Shown here: piece by piece, positions 18,390 to 25,925 of the stretch
Numbering within the stretch: position 1 is the first letter of the stretch
Layout: every line of letters begins with the position of its first letter
Source: Actinomycetes bacterium
Lineage (GTDB): Bacteria > Actinomycetota > Acidimicrobiia > Acidimicrobiales > Aldehydirespiratoraceae
Length of the DNA: 64,000 bases
Direction of reading: 5' to 3'
Assembly: GCA_024276495.1 (NCBI GenBank)
Contig: JAJRXC010000036.1
Span: 29,385-93,384 of the forward strand
Notes under the pieces: generated by a model
Seen by the model: only the letters and a program-made list of their open reading frames with translations
Told to the model about the DNA's origin: nothing
Database searches by the model: none
Made by a program: the position numbers and the translations under genes

Positions 18390-19625
18390 TCAGATGTCGG
18401 TCCGATCCTCGGGTGCCTTCTCGAGCTGGAACGCGGCGTGGAGCGCCGCGACGGCGGCTTCGGCCTGCGCCTGGCGAACGACGCAGGAGATGCGGATCGC
18501 CGATGTCGAGATCATCTCGATGTTGATCCCGTTGTCCGACAGCGTCTCGAACATCGTCGCCGCGACACCCGGGTTGCTCTTCATCCCGGCGCCGATCAGG
18601 CTCACCCGGGCGATGTCGTCGTCGGCGATGACCGCATCGGAGCCCAGCTCGTCGACGATCGCCGCGACCGCGTCGTCGGCTCGGGAGATCTGCTCGTGGG
18701 GAAGGGTGAAGCTGATGTCGGTTCGCCCTTCCTCCGAGACGTTCTGCACGATCATGTCGACGTTCACCTCCGCGTCGGCGAGGGTGCGGAACAGTTGGGC
18801 GGCGACCCCGGGCCGGTCGCTCACTCCCGAGACGGTCATCTTCGCCTCGGAGGTGTCGTGTGTGACCGCAGAGATGATGGCTCGTTCCATGGAGGCCTCC
18901 TCGGTGACCCAGGTGCCCGGCACCCACGAGAACGCACTGCGGACATGCAGTGTGACCCCGCGGGAACGAGCCAGCTCGACCGACCGCATGGCCGGTTTCG
19001 GACAACCGGTGGCGGTCATCTCGAGTAGTTCGTCGAATGAGATCCGATCCATCTTGCGGGCGTCGGCGACGACCCGCGGATCGGTGGTGAACACACCGGG
19101 GACATCGGTGTAGAGCTCGCAGGCGTCGGCGCCGAGCGCGTGGGCGAGGGCGACGGCGGTCGTGTCGGAGCCACCGCGACCGAAGAACGTGACGTCGTTG
19201 TCGGCCGAGACCCCCTGCGAACCCCCGACCACCGGGACCCGGCCGGCGGCGAGGGCCTCACGGATCCGGTACGGGTTGAGCTCGAGGATCTTGGCGTTTC
19301 GGTGGGTGGTGTCGGTCAGGAAGCCGGCCTGGCTCCCGGTGAACGAGGCGCTCTCGATGCCCTTGTCGTGCAGCGCCATCGACACGAGCGCACAGGCCTT
19401 GCGTTCCCCACCGGTGATGAGCATGTCCATCTCGCGGCCCGGGGTGGCGCGAGACACCTGTTCGGCGAGACGGATCAACTCGTCGGTCTCCTTGCCCATC
19501 GCCGACACGACGAGCACGACCTCGTCGCCTCGCTTCCGGCAGCGCGCGACATGATCGGCGACCTCTCGGATCCGGTCGGGGTCACCGACGGAGGTGCCGC
19601 CGAACTTCTGGACATACAGGGCCAC
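18390..19625 (-). CDS. lysC: Aspartate kinase
   Basis: Phosphorylates aspartate, the first step to lysine, threonine and methionine. 411 residues: the kinase domain has the KFGGTSVGD signature, VVSAMGKETDE and GRGGSDTTAVALA. Two C-terminal ACT domains (~265-400), with VSGVSDRPGVAAQLFRTLA and GAGMKSNPGVAATMFETLS, are the usual feedback site for lysine and threonine. The GTG start is positioned by a TAGCCT box 6 nt upstream, and the mRNA is probably leaderless. asd, the usual neighbour, is not present. Confidence 0.96.
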   Translation of the reverse strand: MALYVQKFGGTSVGDPDRIREVADHVARCRKRGDEVVLVVSAMGKETDELIRLAEQVSRATPGREMDMLITGGERKACALVSMALHDKGIESASFTGSQAGFLTDTTHRNAKILELNPYRIREALAAGRVPVVGGSQGVSADNDVTFFGRGGSDTTAVALAHALGADACELYTDVPGVFTTDPRVVADARKMDRISFDELLEMTATGCPKPAMRSVELARSRGVTLHVRSAFSWVPGTWVTEEASMERAIISAVTHDTSEAKMTVSGVSDRPGVAAQLFRTLADAEVNVDMIVQNVSEEGRTDISFTLPHEQISRADDAVAAIVDELGSDAVIADDDIARVSLIGAGMKSNPGVAATMFETLSDNGINIEMISTSAIRISCVVRQAQAEAAVAALHAAFQLEKAPEDRTDI

Positions 19626-19631
19626 GGCAAA

Positions 19632-19637
19632 AGGCTA
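19632..19637 (-). promoter_or_regulatory. TAGCCT -10 box of lysC
   Basis: On the minus strand, TAGCCT is followed by 6 nt and then the lysC GTG, with no ribosome site between. Confidence 0.6.
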
Positions 19638-19655
19638 GCGGCCCGGCCCGGGGTC

Positions 19656-20171
19656 TCAGCGGGAAACGAAGATCTCCACGCTGCGCCACCCGTCGACACG
19701 CGGCTCACCCACCCAGGCCCCACCGGGATACGAGCCGATCTCGACGTCGGGGGGCACGTCGAGCAGCAGCACACGAACGGGCGGGTCGCGATACAGCCCC
19801 GCCTCGGCGGCGACGGTGTCGACGTCGAGGGACCGCACGCGATCACGCAGGTCGGCGTCGAGCCCGACGATCTCGATCCCGCTCGGCCACGTCTGCACCC
19901 GTTCCCACTGCGGCTTGTCGAGACGGTTCCGAAGTCCGGCCCCTCGGAGCCGACGGACCAGCTCGCGGCTCTCCGTGGCCGTCGCGCCCAGGTCCAGGGC
20001 CCGTTCGCGGTCGACCTGGTCGACGTCGTAGTGATCTCCCTGGAAGCCGAGCCGGCGCGTGCCGAGCCGACGGGCGAAGTCGTGCAGCTCGTCGTAGGAC
20101 TCATCGCTCGCGAGATGCGCCCAGCGTCGACCCCGCCACACCCACCGAGCCTCGTCGACCAACACCGTCAC
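19656..20171 (-). CDS. DUF4031 domain protein
   Basis: 171 residues matching the actinobacterial DUF4031 family: VTVLVDEARWVWRGRRWAH at the start, ESYDELHDFARRLGTRRLGF, QGDHYDV and RERALDLGATATESRELVRR. The C-terminal third (VLLLDVPPDVEIGSYPGGAW) is less typical. No enzymatic role is established for the family. The GTG at 20171 is supported by TACCGT 6 nt upstream. It is divergent from the RsbW-like gene. Confidence 0.75.
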   Translation of the reverse strand: MTVLVDEARWVWRGRRWAHLASDESYDELHDFARRLGTRRLGFQGDHYDVDQVDRERALDLGATATESRELVRRLRGAGLRNRLDKPQWERVQTWPSGIEIVGLDADLRDRVRSLDVDTVAAEAGLYRDPPVRVLLLDVPPDVEIGSYPGGAWVGEPRVDGWRSVEIFVSR

Positions 20172-20177
20172 CCCCGT

Positions 20178-20183
20178 ACGGTA
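20178..20183 (-). promoter_or_regulatory. TACCGT -10 box of the DUF4031 gene
   Basis: TACCGT lies 6 nt before the GTG at 20171 on the minus strand. Confidence 0.55.
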
Positions 20184-20234
20184 GCGGCCCCGACGCGGTC
20201 GGCTCGCGCGTCGACCGCGTGGAATACTCGCGGC

Positions 20235-20624
20235 GTGATCGATTCGGACGTGAGCGAGATCCTGCTGCGAATTCCGGCTCGTCCGCCGTATGCCCGTCTC
20301 GTTCGGGTCGGCGCCGCCGCCCTCGCCTTGCACCAGGGCATGGGGTTCAGCGAGATCGACGACCTGCGGCTGGCGATCGACGAGGCGATGATCGTTCTGC
20401 TCGACGGGCTCGACGACGACCACGACACCGACATCGACATCGTCTTTCGGGTCGACGAGGGCCGCTTGGAGCTGGAGGCGAGCCGTCGGGACGGCGATTC
20501 GGTCGGCGAGGCCGCGGTGCACCGCTTCGATGCGATCGCCGGTGGTCTCGTCGACGACTACGACATCGATCCGGCCCGGGGGTGGGTGCGGTTGCGCAAG
20601 ACTCCCGTCGACACCGGCGATTGA
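20235..20624 (+). CDS. RsbW-like anti-sigma / histidine-kinase ATPase fold, degenerate
   Basis: 129 residues resembling the HATPase fold of actinobacterial anti-sigma regulatory proteins (RIPARPPYARLVRVGAAALA, DDLRLAIDEAMIVLLDG). The Asn of the usual N-box (EAxxNAxxH) is missing and no DxGxG lid is seen, so ATP binding is doubtful. It may act as a partner-binding protein. No sigma factor or anti-anti-sigma gene is adjacent. An AATACT hexamer 6 nt before the GTG is a weak match to the leaderless promoter pattern. Confidence 0.55.
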   Translation: MIDSDVSEILLRIPARPPYARLVRVGAAALALHQGMGFSEIDDLRLAIDEAMIVLLDGLDDDHDTDIDIVFRVDEGRLELEASRRDGDSVGEAAVHRFDAIAGGLVDDYDIDPARGWVRLRKTPVDTGD

Positions 20625-20645
20625 GCGACCCGACGCGCCGAGAAG

Positions 20646-21083
20646 TCAACGACCGCTGGAGCCGAATCCGGTCTGGCCGCGGACGGTGGCGTCGAGCTCG
20701 TCGACCTCGACGAATCGAACCTGGGCCACCGCCTGGACGACGAGTTGGGCGATTCGTTCCCCGCGAACGACGGTGAACGGAACCGCCGGATCGAGGTTCA
20801 CCAGACAGACCTTGAGCTCGCCGCGGTAGCCGCTGTCGACGAGGCCCGGGGAGTTCGCCACGGTGACACCGTGCGTCGCGGCGAGACCGCTGCGGGGCTG
20901 GATGAATCCGGCGTAGCCGTCGGGAAGGGCGATGGCGATTCCGGTCGGGACGAGCGCCCGTCCGCCCGACGGGGCCAACGACACGTTCTCGCGCGCGACG
21001 AGGTCGATCCCGGCGTCGCCCGGTTTGGCGTAGGCCGGCAAGGGGAGGTCGGGGTCGAGACGGACAACCGGAAGATCGATCAC
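20646..21083 (-). CDS. dut: dUTP diphosphatase
   Basis: Hydrolyses dUTP to dUMP, protecting DNA from uracil and feeding dTMP synthesis. A trimeric dUTPase of 145 residues with all motifs: [44 protein letters not shown] and the C-terminal glycine-rich [11 protein letters not shown] arm. A TAGGGT box 6 nt before the GTG sets the start. Divergent from orn. Confidence 0.96.
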   Translation of the reverse strand: MIDLPVVRLDPDLPLPAYAKPGDAGIDLVARENVSLAPSGGRALVPTGIAIALPDGYAGFIQPRSGLAATHGVTVANSPGLVDSGYRGELKVCLVNLDPAVPFTVVRGERIAQLVVQAVAQVRFVEVDELDATVRGQTGFGSSGR

Positions 21084-21089
21084 GGTCGA

Positions 21090-21095
21090 ACCCTA
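21090..21095 (-). promoter_or_regulatory. TAGGGT -10 box of dut
   Basis: On the minus strand, TAGGGT is followed by 6 nt and the GTG of dut. Confidence 0.6.
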
Positions 21096-21125
21096 CCGAG
21101 GACCACCATGTCGGGCAGGTCCGTC

Positions 21126-21131
21126 TACCCT
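21126..21131 (+). promoter_or_regulatory. TACCCT -10 box of orn
   Basis: TACCCT is followed by 6 nt and the ATG of orn, with no Shine-Dalgarno site. Confidence 0.6.
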
Positions 21132-21137
21132 GGCCCG

Positions 21138-21686
21138 ATGCTCGCCTGGATGGACCTCGAGATGACCGGGCTCGATCCGGACCGCCACACGATCGTCGAG
21201 ATCGCGACGCTGTTGACCGACGACGACCTCGATCTGATCGCGGAGGGCCCCGATCTCATCGTCCACGCCACCGAGGCCGAACTGGCCGAGATGGACGACT
21301 TCGTGACCAGGATGCACACCGGAAGCGGGCTGCTCGCCGAGATCAGGACATCGACGATCAGCCTCGCCGAAGCCGGGGAGCAGACCCTCGCCTTCCTGCG
21401 CCGGCACATCCCCGAACCTCGATCGGTGCCGCTTTGTGGCAACTCGATCGGCACCGACCGTCGGTTCCTCGCCAAGTACCTGCCCGAGATCGAGGAGTTC
21501 CTCCACTATCGGTCGATCGACGTGTCGACGTTGAAGGAGCTGGCCCGCCGGTGGAATCCCGCTGCCCTCGCGTCCGCGCCCGACAAGGCCACCGGCCACC
21601 GGGCCCTCGACGACATCCGGGAGAGCCTCGAGGAGCTCCGTCACTACCGCACGACGCTTTTCGTGACTTCGCCGCCGTCCCCGTAG
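21138..21686 (+). CDS. orn: Oligoribonuclease
   Basis: A 3'-5' exonuclease of the DEDDh group that degrades 2-5 nt RNA, including pGpG. 182 residues with WMDLEMTGLDPDRHTIVEIA (Asp, Glu), NSIGTDRRFLAKY (Asp) and a late HRALDDIRESLEELRHYR (His, Asp). Length and motifs are standard. The ATG is placed by the -10 box. The MBL-fold gene follows 9 nt later but has its own promoter-like box. Confidence 0.95.
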   Translation: MLAWMDLEMTGLDPDRHTIVEIATLLTDDDLDLIAEGPDLIVHATEAELAEMDDFVTRMHTGSGLLAEIRTSTISLAEAGEQTLAFLRRHIPEPRSVPLCGNSIGTDRRFLAKYLPEIEEFLHYRSIDVSTLKELARRWNPAALASAPDKATGHRALDDIRESLEELRHYRTTLFVTSPPSP

Positions 21687-21689
21687 GGT
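21684..21689 (+). promoter_or_regulatory. TAGGGT -10 box of the second MBL gene
   Basis: TAGGGT overlaps the orn stop codon and lies 6 nt before the GTG at 21696. Confidence 0.55.
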
Positions 21690-21695
21690 GCCCGG

Positions 21696-22772
21696 GTGCC
21701 CGAACCCGTGTATCGAAAGCAGGAACAGGAACCGGCCTCCGAGGAGGTGCTCGAGGTCGCACCGGGAATCCTGCGGCTGCAACTCCCGATCACGATGCCG
21801 GGGCTCGGCCACGTGAACACCTACGCGCTCGAAGACGAGCGTGGATTCGCGCTCGTCGACCCGGGCCTTCCCGGACAGGAGTCGTGGGACGCCCTGATGA
21901 CACGACTGCGATCGGCCGGGATTCCACTGGCGAGGGTCCACACCACGATCGTCACCCACTCGCATCCCGACCACTTCGGCGGAGCCGATCAGCTCCACGA
22001 AGAGGCCGGGGCCGAGGTGCTGACCCACGAATCGTTCCGGTCCCTGGTGGCGGAGGCCAACGACGACATGGACACGGATCTTCTCGAGGCCGACGAGGAG
22101 GAGCTGGTCGAGCTCTGGAAGCACCGGTTCCGGTCATTCGAACCGACGCCGTGGGGCACCACCCGCGAGCCGCCGCCCGACGAGGCGATCCGGCGCTGGA
22201 TCGTGATGGGCGAGGGTGGCCAGAAGCGGTTCCGTGGCCCGCAGCCGACGATCCGGGTGTCCGACGGGGAGGCCGTGCGTCTCGCCGGTCGGGACTGGTT
22301 CGCGGTCCACACCCCCGGCCACACCACCGACCATCTGTGCCTCTACGATCCCGAGGGCGGTGTGTTGCTGGCCGGCGACCACGTGCTGCCGACCATCACA
22401 CCCCACATCGCCGGCTCGACCGACGTGGAGGACCCGCTGGCCACGTTCTTCCGTTCGCTGGAGAAGGTGGCGGCCCTCGACGGGCTGACCTGTGCCCTGC
22501 CCGCCCACGGCCATCCGTTCGAGGACCTGCGCGGCCGCTGCACCCACATCCGGGAACACCACGACGATCGGCTCCAGTTGCTGCGCGACGCCGCCGAGAG
22601 CCACCGGGACGCGCCGGTGCAGGCGTGGATGAAGGTGCTGTTCCAGGAACGTTCCTGGGGCGAGATGGCCGCCAGCGAGACCTACGCCCATCTCGAGCAT
22701 CTCCGGGTCACCGGCGAGGCGACCGCTCGGCGCGACGACGCCGGGCTGGTGCGGTTCGACATCTCGGCGTAG
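21696..22772 (+). CDS. Metallo-beta-lactamase fold hydrolase (LACTB2-like)
   Basis: A 358-residue MBL-fold protein. Metal motif TIVTHSHPDHFGGADQ, then HTPGHTTDHLC, LLAGDHVLPTI with its Asp, and late LPAHGHPFEDL. A C-terminal helical region (~270-350: HHDDRLQLLRDAAESHRDAP and a winged-helix-like SETYAHLEHLRV) resembles the LACTB2/MBLAC2 group. It may be a nuclease or a hydrolase; the substrate is unknown. The start follows the -10 box. Confidence 0.82.
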   Translation: MPEPVYRKQEQEPASEEVLEVAPGILRLQLPITMPGLGHVNTYALEDERGFALVDPGLPGQESWDALMTRLRSAGIPLARVHTTIVTHSHPDHFGGADQLHEEAGAEVLTHESFRSLVAEANDDMDTDLLEADEEELVELWKHRFRSFEPTPWGTTREPPPDEAIRRWIVMGEGGQKRFRGPQPTIRVSDGEAVRLAGRDWFAVHTPGHTTDHLCLYDPEGGVLLAGDHVLPTITPHIAGSTDVEDPLATFFRSLEKVAALDGLTCALPAHGHPFEDLRGRCTHIREHHDDRLQLLRDAAESHRDAPVQAWMKVLFQERSWGEMAASETYAHLEHLRVTGEATARRDDAGLVRFDISA

Positions 22773-22779
22773 ATCCGGT

Positions 22780-23532
22780 TCAGTCGTCGAGGGGACGGAC
22801 ACGGGCCACGCTGCCGGCCACTCCGTTCGTCGTGAGCCACGTGTCGACACCACCGTCGACCGCCCGCCATCGCAGGTGCACGTCGGTTCCCCGCTCGACC
22901 CCCGGCCCGTGCTCGAGCTCGGCGCGGATCGGTTCACGAACACATCCTTCTCGATCGAGCGCTTCCTCCACCGCCACCCATTGGGCCGCGTTGTTGACGT
23001 GGGCGAGCACATCGAGGTCGGCGAACCGGACTGTCCAGGGCGCGTCCTGCACCTGGTCGGGCCACCGGGTCGGGAGGGTGGTTCGGGCCGACACCCGGCG
23101 ATCGCCGGCCGTCTCCCCCCACACCTCGAAGAAGTCGGGTGGAAGCTTCGCCGGTCGCCCCGTGACCCCGTCGACGAACACCCAGATCGTGCACCCGTCG
23201 ACGACCGCCCCGTGCTCACCGCGAAGCTCGGTGCGCCGCTCCGCCCAGCGTCCGCCGTAGCCGCTGCACCATGTGGAGAGGTCGAGCCACTCCTCGAAGA
23301 CCGGTGCCTGGCGAATCTCGAGCAGGGTGCGGCGGACCACCCAGTTCATCGGATCCGACAGCGCGCTGTCGGCCGAGTCGTCACGGGCGACATCTTGGAG
23401 GTGCCGCACGAGGGCATCGAGGCGACAGCGGCCCGTCGGGTCGACGTCGCCCAACCGGACCCGGCGCCCCGCCTCGAAGACACGGCCGGTGCGGGGCCGG
23501 GGGGACATGACTGCTGCTCCCGGGTCGGCCAT
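22780..23532 (-). CDS. Acyl-ACP thioesterase family, double hotdog
   Basis: About 250 residues with two hotdog domains like bacterial FatA-type acyl-ACP thioesterases. The first has RRVRLGDVDPTGRCRLDA and VRHLQDVARDDSADS, the second VRFADLDVLAHVNNAAQW. Such enzymes release fatty acids from ACP and shape lipid chain length. TACGGT lies 6 nt before the ATG at 23532 and supports that start; an internal ATG at 23508 with GGGAG upstream is the alternative. Convergent with the MBL gene. Confidence 0.82.
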   Translation of the reverse strand: MADPGAAVMSPRPRTGRVFEAGRRVRLGDVDPTGRCRLDALVRHLQDVARDDSADSALSDPMNWVVRRTLLEIRQAPVFEEWLDLSTWCSGYGGRWAERRTELRGEHGAVVDGCTIWVFVDGVTGRPAKLPPDFFEVWGETAGDRRVSARTTLPTRWPDQVQDAPWTVRFADLDVLAHVNNAAQWVAVEEALDREGCVREPIRAELEHGPGVERGTDVHLRWRAVDGGVDTWLTTNGVAGSVARVRPLDD

Positions 23533-23538
23533 GGCCGC

Positions 23539-23544
23539 ACCGTA
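23539..23544 (-). promoter_or_regulatory. TACGGT -10 box of the acyl-ACP thioesterase gene
   Basis: TACGGT on the minus strand is followed by 6 nt and the ATG at 23532. Confidence 0.55.
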
Positions 23545-23655
23545 GCGGTCACCATCAGGTCGTCCGCGGGAAATCCCGACAATTCGGTTGACGGATCCGC
23601 CGGAGTCCGCCACGGTGTGTTCTGCCGGAACGCCCGGCCGCGACAAGGAGTCGTC

Positions 23656-23808
23656 ATGAACACATTCATGTGCACTGCGCAGTTCGGCCTCGCCGCCCGC
23701 GCGCATGCGCGCGTGAACGTGCGTACGGCCCTCGCCATCTCGACCTCGTGGGAGTTCTCCGCGAAGCCGTATGGCAACCGGCGGCCCTCCGGCGCTCCTC
23801 CCGGGTGA
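23656..23808 (+). CDS. whiB7 upstream ORF (leader peptide, 50 aa)
   Basis: A short ORF with a strong AAGGAG site 5 nt before its ATG, located 138 nt before whiB7. It begins MNTFMCTAQFGLAAR and has no similarity I can name. A 16-bp palindrome (23698-23713) lies inside it. Its stop codon is inside the 5' arm of a hairpin (23803-23823), and an intrinsic terminator follows. In mycobacteria and streptomycetes, whiB7 is controlled by such a translated leader whose disturbance by ribosome inhibitors prevents termination. This ORF is therefore probably a regulatory leader peptide, not a functional protein. A TTGACG -35 candidate lies at 23588-23593, just downstream of AT-rich sequence. Confidence 0.65.
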   Translation: MNTFMCTAQFGLAARAHARVNVRTALAISTSWEFSAKPYGNRRPSGAPPG

Positions 23809-23823
23809 GACGACCTCTCACCC
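23803..23823 (+). promoter_or_regulatory. Hairpin over the leader-ORF stop codon
   Basis: GGGTGAG (23803-23809) pairs perfectly with CTCACCC (23817-23823) across a 7-nt loop. The TGA stop of the leader ORF is inside the first arm, so a terminating ribosome would cover this hairpin. Confidence 0.6.
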
Positions 23824-23844
23824 ACGAAAGGGGAGAACGCACCG

Positions 23845-23878
23845 AGGCCGCCGGAGATCCGGCGGTCTTTCTGCTTTT
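23845..23878 (+). terminator. Intrinsic terminator (attenuator) before whiB7
   Basis: A stem of about ten pairs, CCGCCGG against CCGGCGG extended by AG/CT and a G-U pair with a 4-nt loop, is followed by TCTTTCTGCTTTT. It lies between the leader ORF and whiB7, so most transcripts should end here unless the attenuator is relieved. Confidence 0.7.
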
Positions 23879-23946
23879 CGGGCATCGACAGACCAGCCAC
23901 CGCAATGAACACACGAGCAAGACCCAACCGGGAAGGAGACGAGGTC

Positions 23947-24381
23947 ATGGGACCCCTCGTCGACATGCAATCCACCGACACACAACCGTTCACTTCGAAC
24001 CTCACGCCACCGACGTTCACCTCCACGCCGTTCGGGGACACGGCACCTCTCCGAGATGCCACGTCCGACTGGGAGGTGCACGCGAGTTGCCGATCGGTCG
24101 ACGACGCCGGGACGCTCTTCTTCAGCGAGGACATCGGCGACATCGCCGCGGCCAAGCGAGTCTGTGCCGCGTGCCCGGTGCTGGCCCCCTGCCTGGAAGG
24201 GGCGCTGGACCGGCGTGAGCCGTGGGGGGTGTGGGGCGGGCAGCTGTTCATGAACGGCAAGATGCTGACGGTGAAACGCCGCCGGGGTCGCCCGCCCAAG
24301 GTCGCCCGTCCCGAAGACCAGATGCCGATTGTTCCGGTTCCCGACCATCTGGTCGCCCACGCGGAACGGCGCACGGCCTGA
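23947..24381 (+). CDS. whiB7: WhiB7-type iron-sulfur transcription regulator
   Basis: A WhiB protein of 144 residues with four cluster cysteines (Cys48, Cys73, Cys76, Cys82), the turn motif EPWGVWGG (91-98) and an AT-hook RGRPPK (113-118). An AT-hook together with EPWGVWGG is the signature of WhiB7, which binds sigma-70 region 4 and AT-rich DNA next to -35 elements to switch on intrinsic antibiotic-resistance genes, including its own. I chose the ATG at 23947 (AAGGAG upstream) over the one at 23905, which has no ribosome site. The AT-rich patch before the leader -35 could be the autoregulatory site. Confidence 0.88.
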   Translation: MGPLVDMQSTDTQPFTSNLTPPTFTSTPFGDTAPLRDATSDWEVHASCRSVDDAGTLFFSEDIGDIAAAKRVCAACPVLAPCLEGALDRREPWGVWGGQLFMNGKMLTVKRRRGRPPKVARPEDQMPIVPVPDHLVAHAERRTA

Positions 24382-24426
24382 CGGGCTTCCTTCCACACCC
24401 GCCATCCATCTCCCCCGGCAGACGAC

Positions 24427-24516
24427 GCCGGCGTGGTACCGAATCGACGAGTTCCCGAGGCCCGGGCAACGGCACACGCGAGCCCCGGCTTCGTCGTCGA
24501 TCGGTACCACGCTGGC
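24427..24516. repeat. Long imperfect inverted repeat in the whiB7-ccdA gap
   Basis: Arm 24427-24450 (core GCGTGGTACCGAATCGACGA) pairs with arm 24494-24516 (core TCGTCGATCGGTACCACGC). There are about 23 pairs with one bulge and one G-U pair, and a 43-nt GC-rich loop. The remaining 24382-24657 stretch shows no gene I can support. The repeat could be a structured RNA leader, a terminator-like element or a remnant of a small mobile repeat. Confidence 0.65.
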
Positions 24517-24657
24517 CGGTGCGCCGGCGGTCCGTCGATGTCGACCCGTTCGGGAACGTCGGGATCTGGACCGTCGCCGGAAGTCCGGGCGGGGTTTCGG
24601 GGTTTCCGGTCCACACCGAGCGGCCATCGGGCCGCCCGAACGCCGCCGGGAGCGCCG

Positions 24658-24807
24658 ATGACCGACGAGGGGGACCCGACCGCCATCCGGTCGTCGACCG
24701 AGCCGACTACAGTTTCGGTCGATCCCGGTGAGAACATGGAGCGGGTCTGGTCCGGGGCCCTCGACACCGCTGCTCTCGTCGAACCGATCAACCAGGAGAT
24801 CAACTGA
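24658..24807 (+). CDS. Small acidic protein coupled to ccdA (49 aa)
   Basis: A short ORF beginning MTDEGDPTAIRSSTEPTTVS. GGGAG lies 5 nt before the ATG, codon third positions are strongly G/C like the surrounding genes, and its TGA overlaps the ccdA ATG (TGATG). These features suggest it is translated and coupled to ccdA. No domain, membrane segment or cysteine is visible, and I do not know its function. It could also be a chance ORF in front of ccdA, which has its own AGGAG site. Confidence 0.45.
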   Translation: MTDEGDPTAIRSSTEPTTVSVDPGENMERVWSGALDTAALVEPINQEIN

Positions 24808-25925
24808 TGGGAATCTTTGCGTGGCCGTTCGGCCTCGGAATCTTCGCCGCTTTCAATCCCTGCGGTTTCGCGATGCTCCCGGCCTACCTGTCGTACTTCC
24901 TCGGTCTCGAGAACAAGGAGTCCGACCAGAGCCGTTTCACCACGGTGGCACGGGGGCTCGCCGTCGGCATCGTGATGACGCTCGGTTTCGTCGCGGTGTT
25001 CGGCACGTTCGGCATCTTGTTCGCCACCGTGATCAATCAGGGCACGGTGCTCGAATACGTTCCCTACGTCATCATCGCGATCGGCGTGCTGATGATCCCC
25101 CTCGGAATCGCGATGCTGCTGGGCAAAGACGTCCGGCTCAAGTTGCCGAAGATGAACAAGGGCACGGGGAGCCGCAGTCTCGGTTCAGTGTTCATGTTCG
25201 GGATGAGCTACGCCGTGGTCTCGCTGTCGTGCACGATCGGCATCTTCATCCCCGCGATCAGCCAGTCGTTCGCAACCGATGGCGTCGCCACCGGCACCGG
25301 CAACTTCCTCGCCTACGCGCTCGGCATGGGGATCGTCATCACCTTACTCACGATGAGCCTCGCCCTGGCGAAATCGAACGTCGCCACCGGCATGCGCCGG
25401 ATCCTCCCGTACATCACGCCATTCTCGGGTGCCATGTTGGTTCTCGCCGGCATCTACATCATCGACTACGGGATCTGGGACTACCAGGTGACGATCGCCG
25501 GCAACCTCGACGCCGGCAACCTGATGGTCGATCAGTTCCTCGATTTCCAGGCGACGGTGAGCGCGTGGATCACCGACACGACCACCGAACGAATCGGTCT
25601 GGTCGCGCTCTTCGGCATCATCGGCGCGCTCCTCGTCGGCTGGCGTGACGACGTCGACGATCCCGCGAAGAAGCTCGGCGCCACGTTCGCCTTCATCGGC
25701 ACCTATCTCGGTGTGGAGGCGTACAACGGGGCCGACTTCGTGTTCTTGCCGCTCGCCCGTTTCATCGTCGGCTGGCCCCTGCGGGTCGTGCACTGGTTCA
25801 CCGATCCCGCCCGTTTCGGTGGTCCCCTCGAGATCGCGTTCCTCGCGCTCGTCGGCTGGATCGCGTGGCGACGAATCGATCGCTATCGTCCGCAGCATGT
25901 TCAGGACGTTGTTGGCGCGACCTGA
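24807..25925 (+). CDS. CcdA/DsbD-type cytochrome c biogenesis membrane protein
   Basis: A thiol-disulfide electron carrier across the membrane, supplying reductant for haem attachment to cytochrome c. 372 residues with about eight to nine helices. The two redox cysteines are in FNPCGFAMLPAYLSYFLG (first helix) and SLSCTIGIF (fourth helix), the CcdA pattern. The C-terminus has three extra helices beyond the usual CcdA core. AGGAG precedes the ATG. The role fits the cytochrome c fused to CtaC at 33751, although ResB/ResC genes are not in the window. Confidence 0.85.
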   Translation: MGIFAWPFGLGIFAAFNPCGFAMLPAYLSYFLGLENKESDQSRFTTVARGLAVGIVMTLGFVAVFGTFGILFATVINQGTVLEYVPYVIIAIGVLMIPLGIAMLLGKDVRLKLPKMNKGTGSRSLGSVFMFGMSYAVVSLSCTIGIFIPAISQSFATDGVATGTGNFLAYALGMGIVITLLTMSLALAKSNVATGMRRILPYITPFSGAMLVLAGIYIIDYGIWDYQVTIAGNLDAGNLMVDQFLDFQATVSAWITDTTTERIGLVALFGIIGALLVGWRDDVDDPAKKLGATFAFIGTYLGVEAYNGADFVFLPLARFIVGWPLRVVHWFTDPARFGGPLEIAFLALVGWIAWRRIDRYRPQHVQDVVGAT

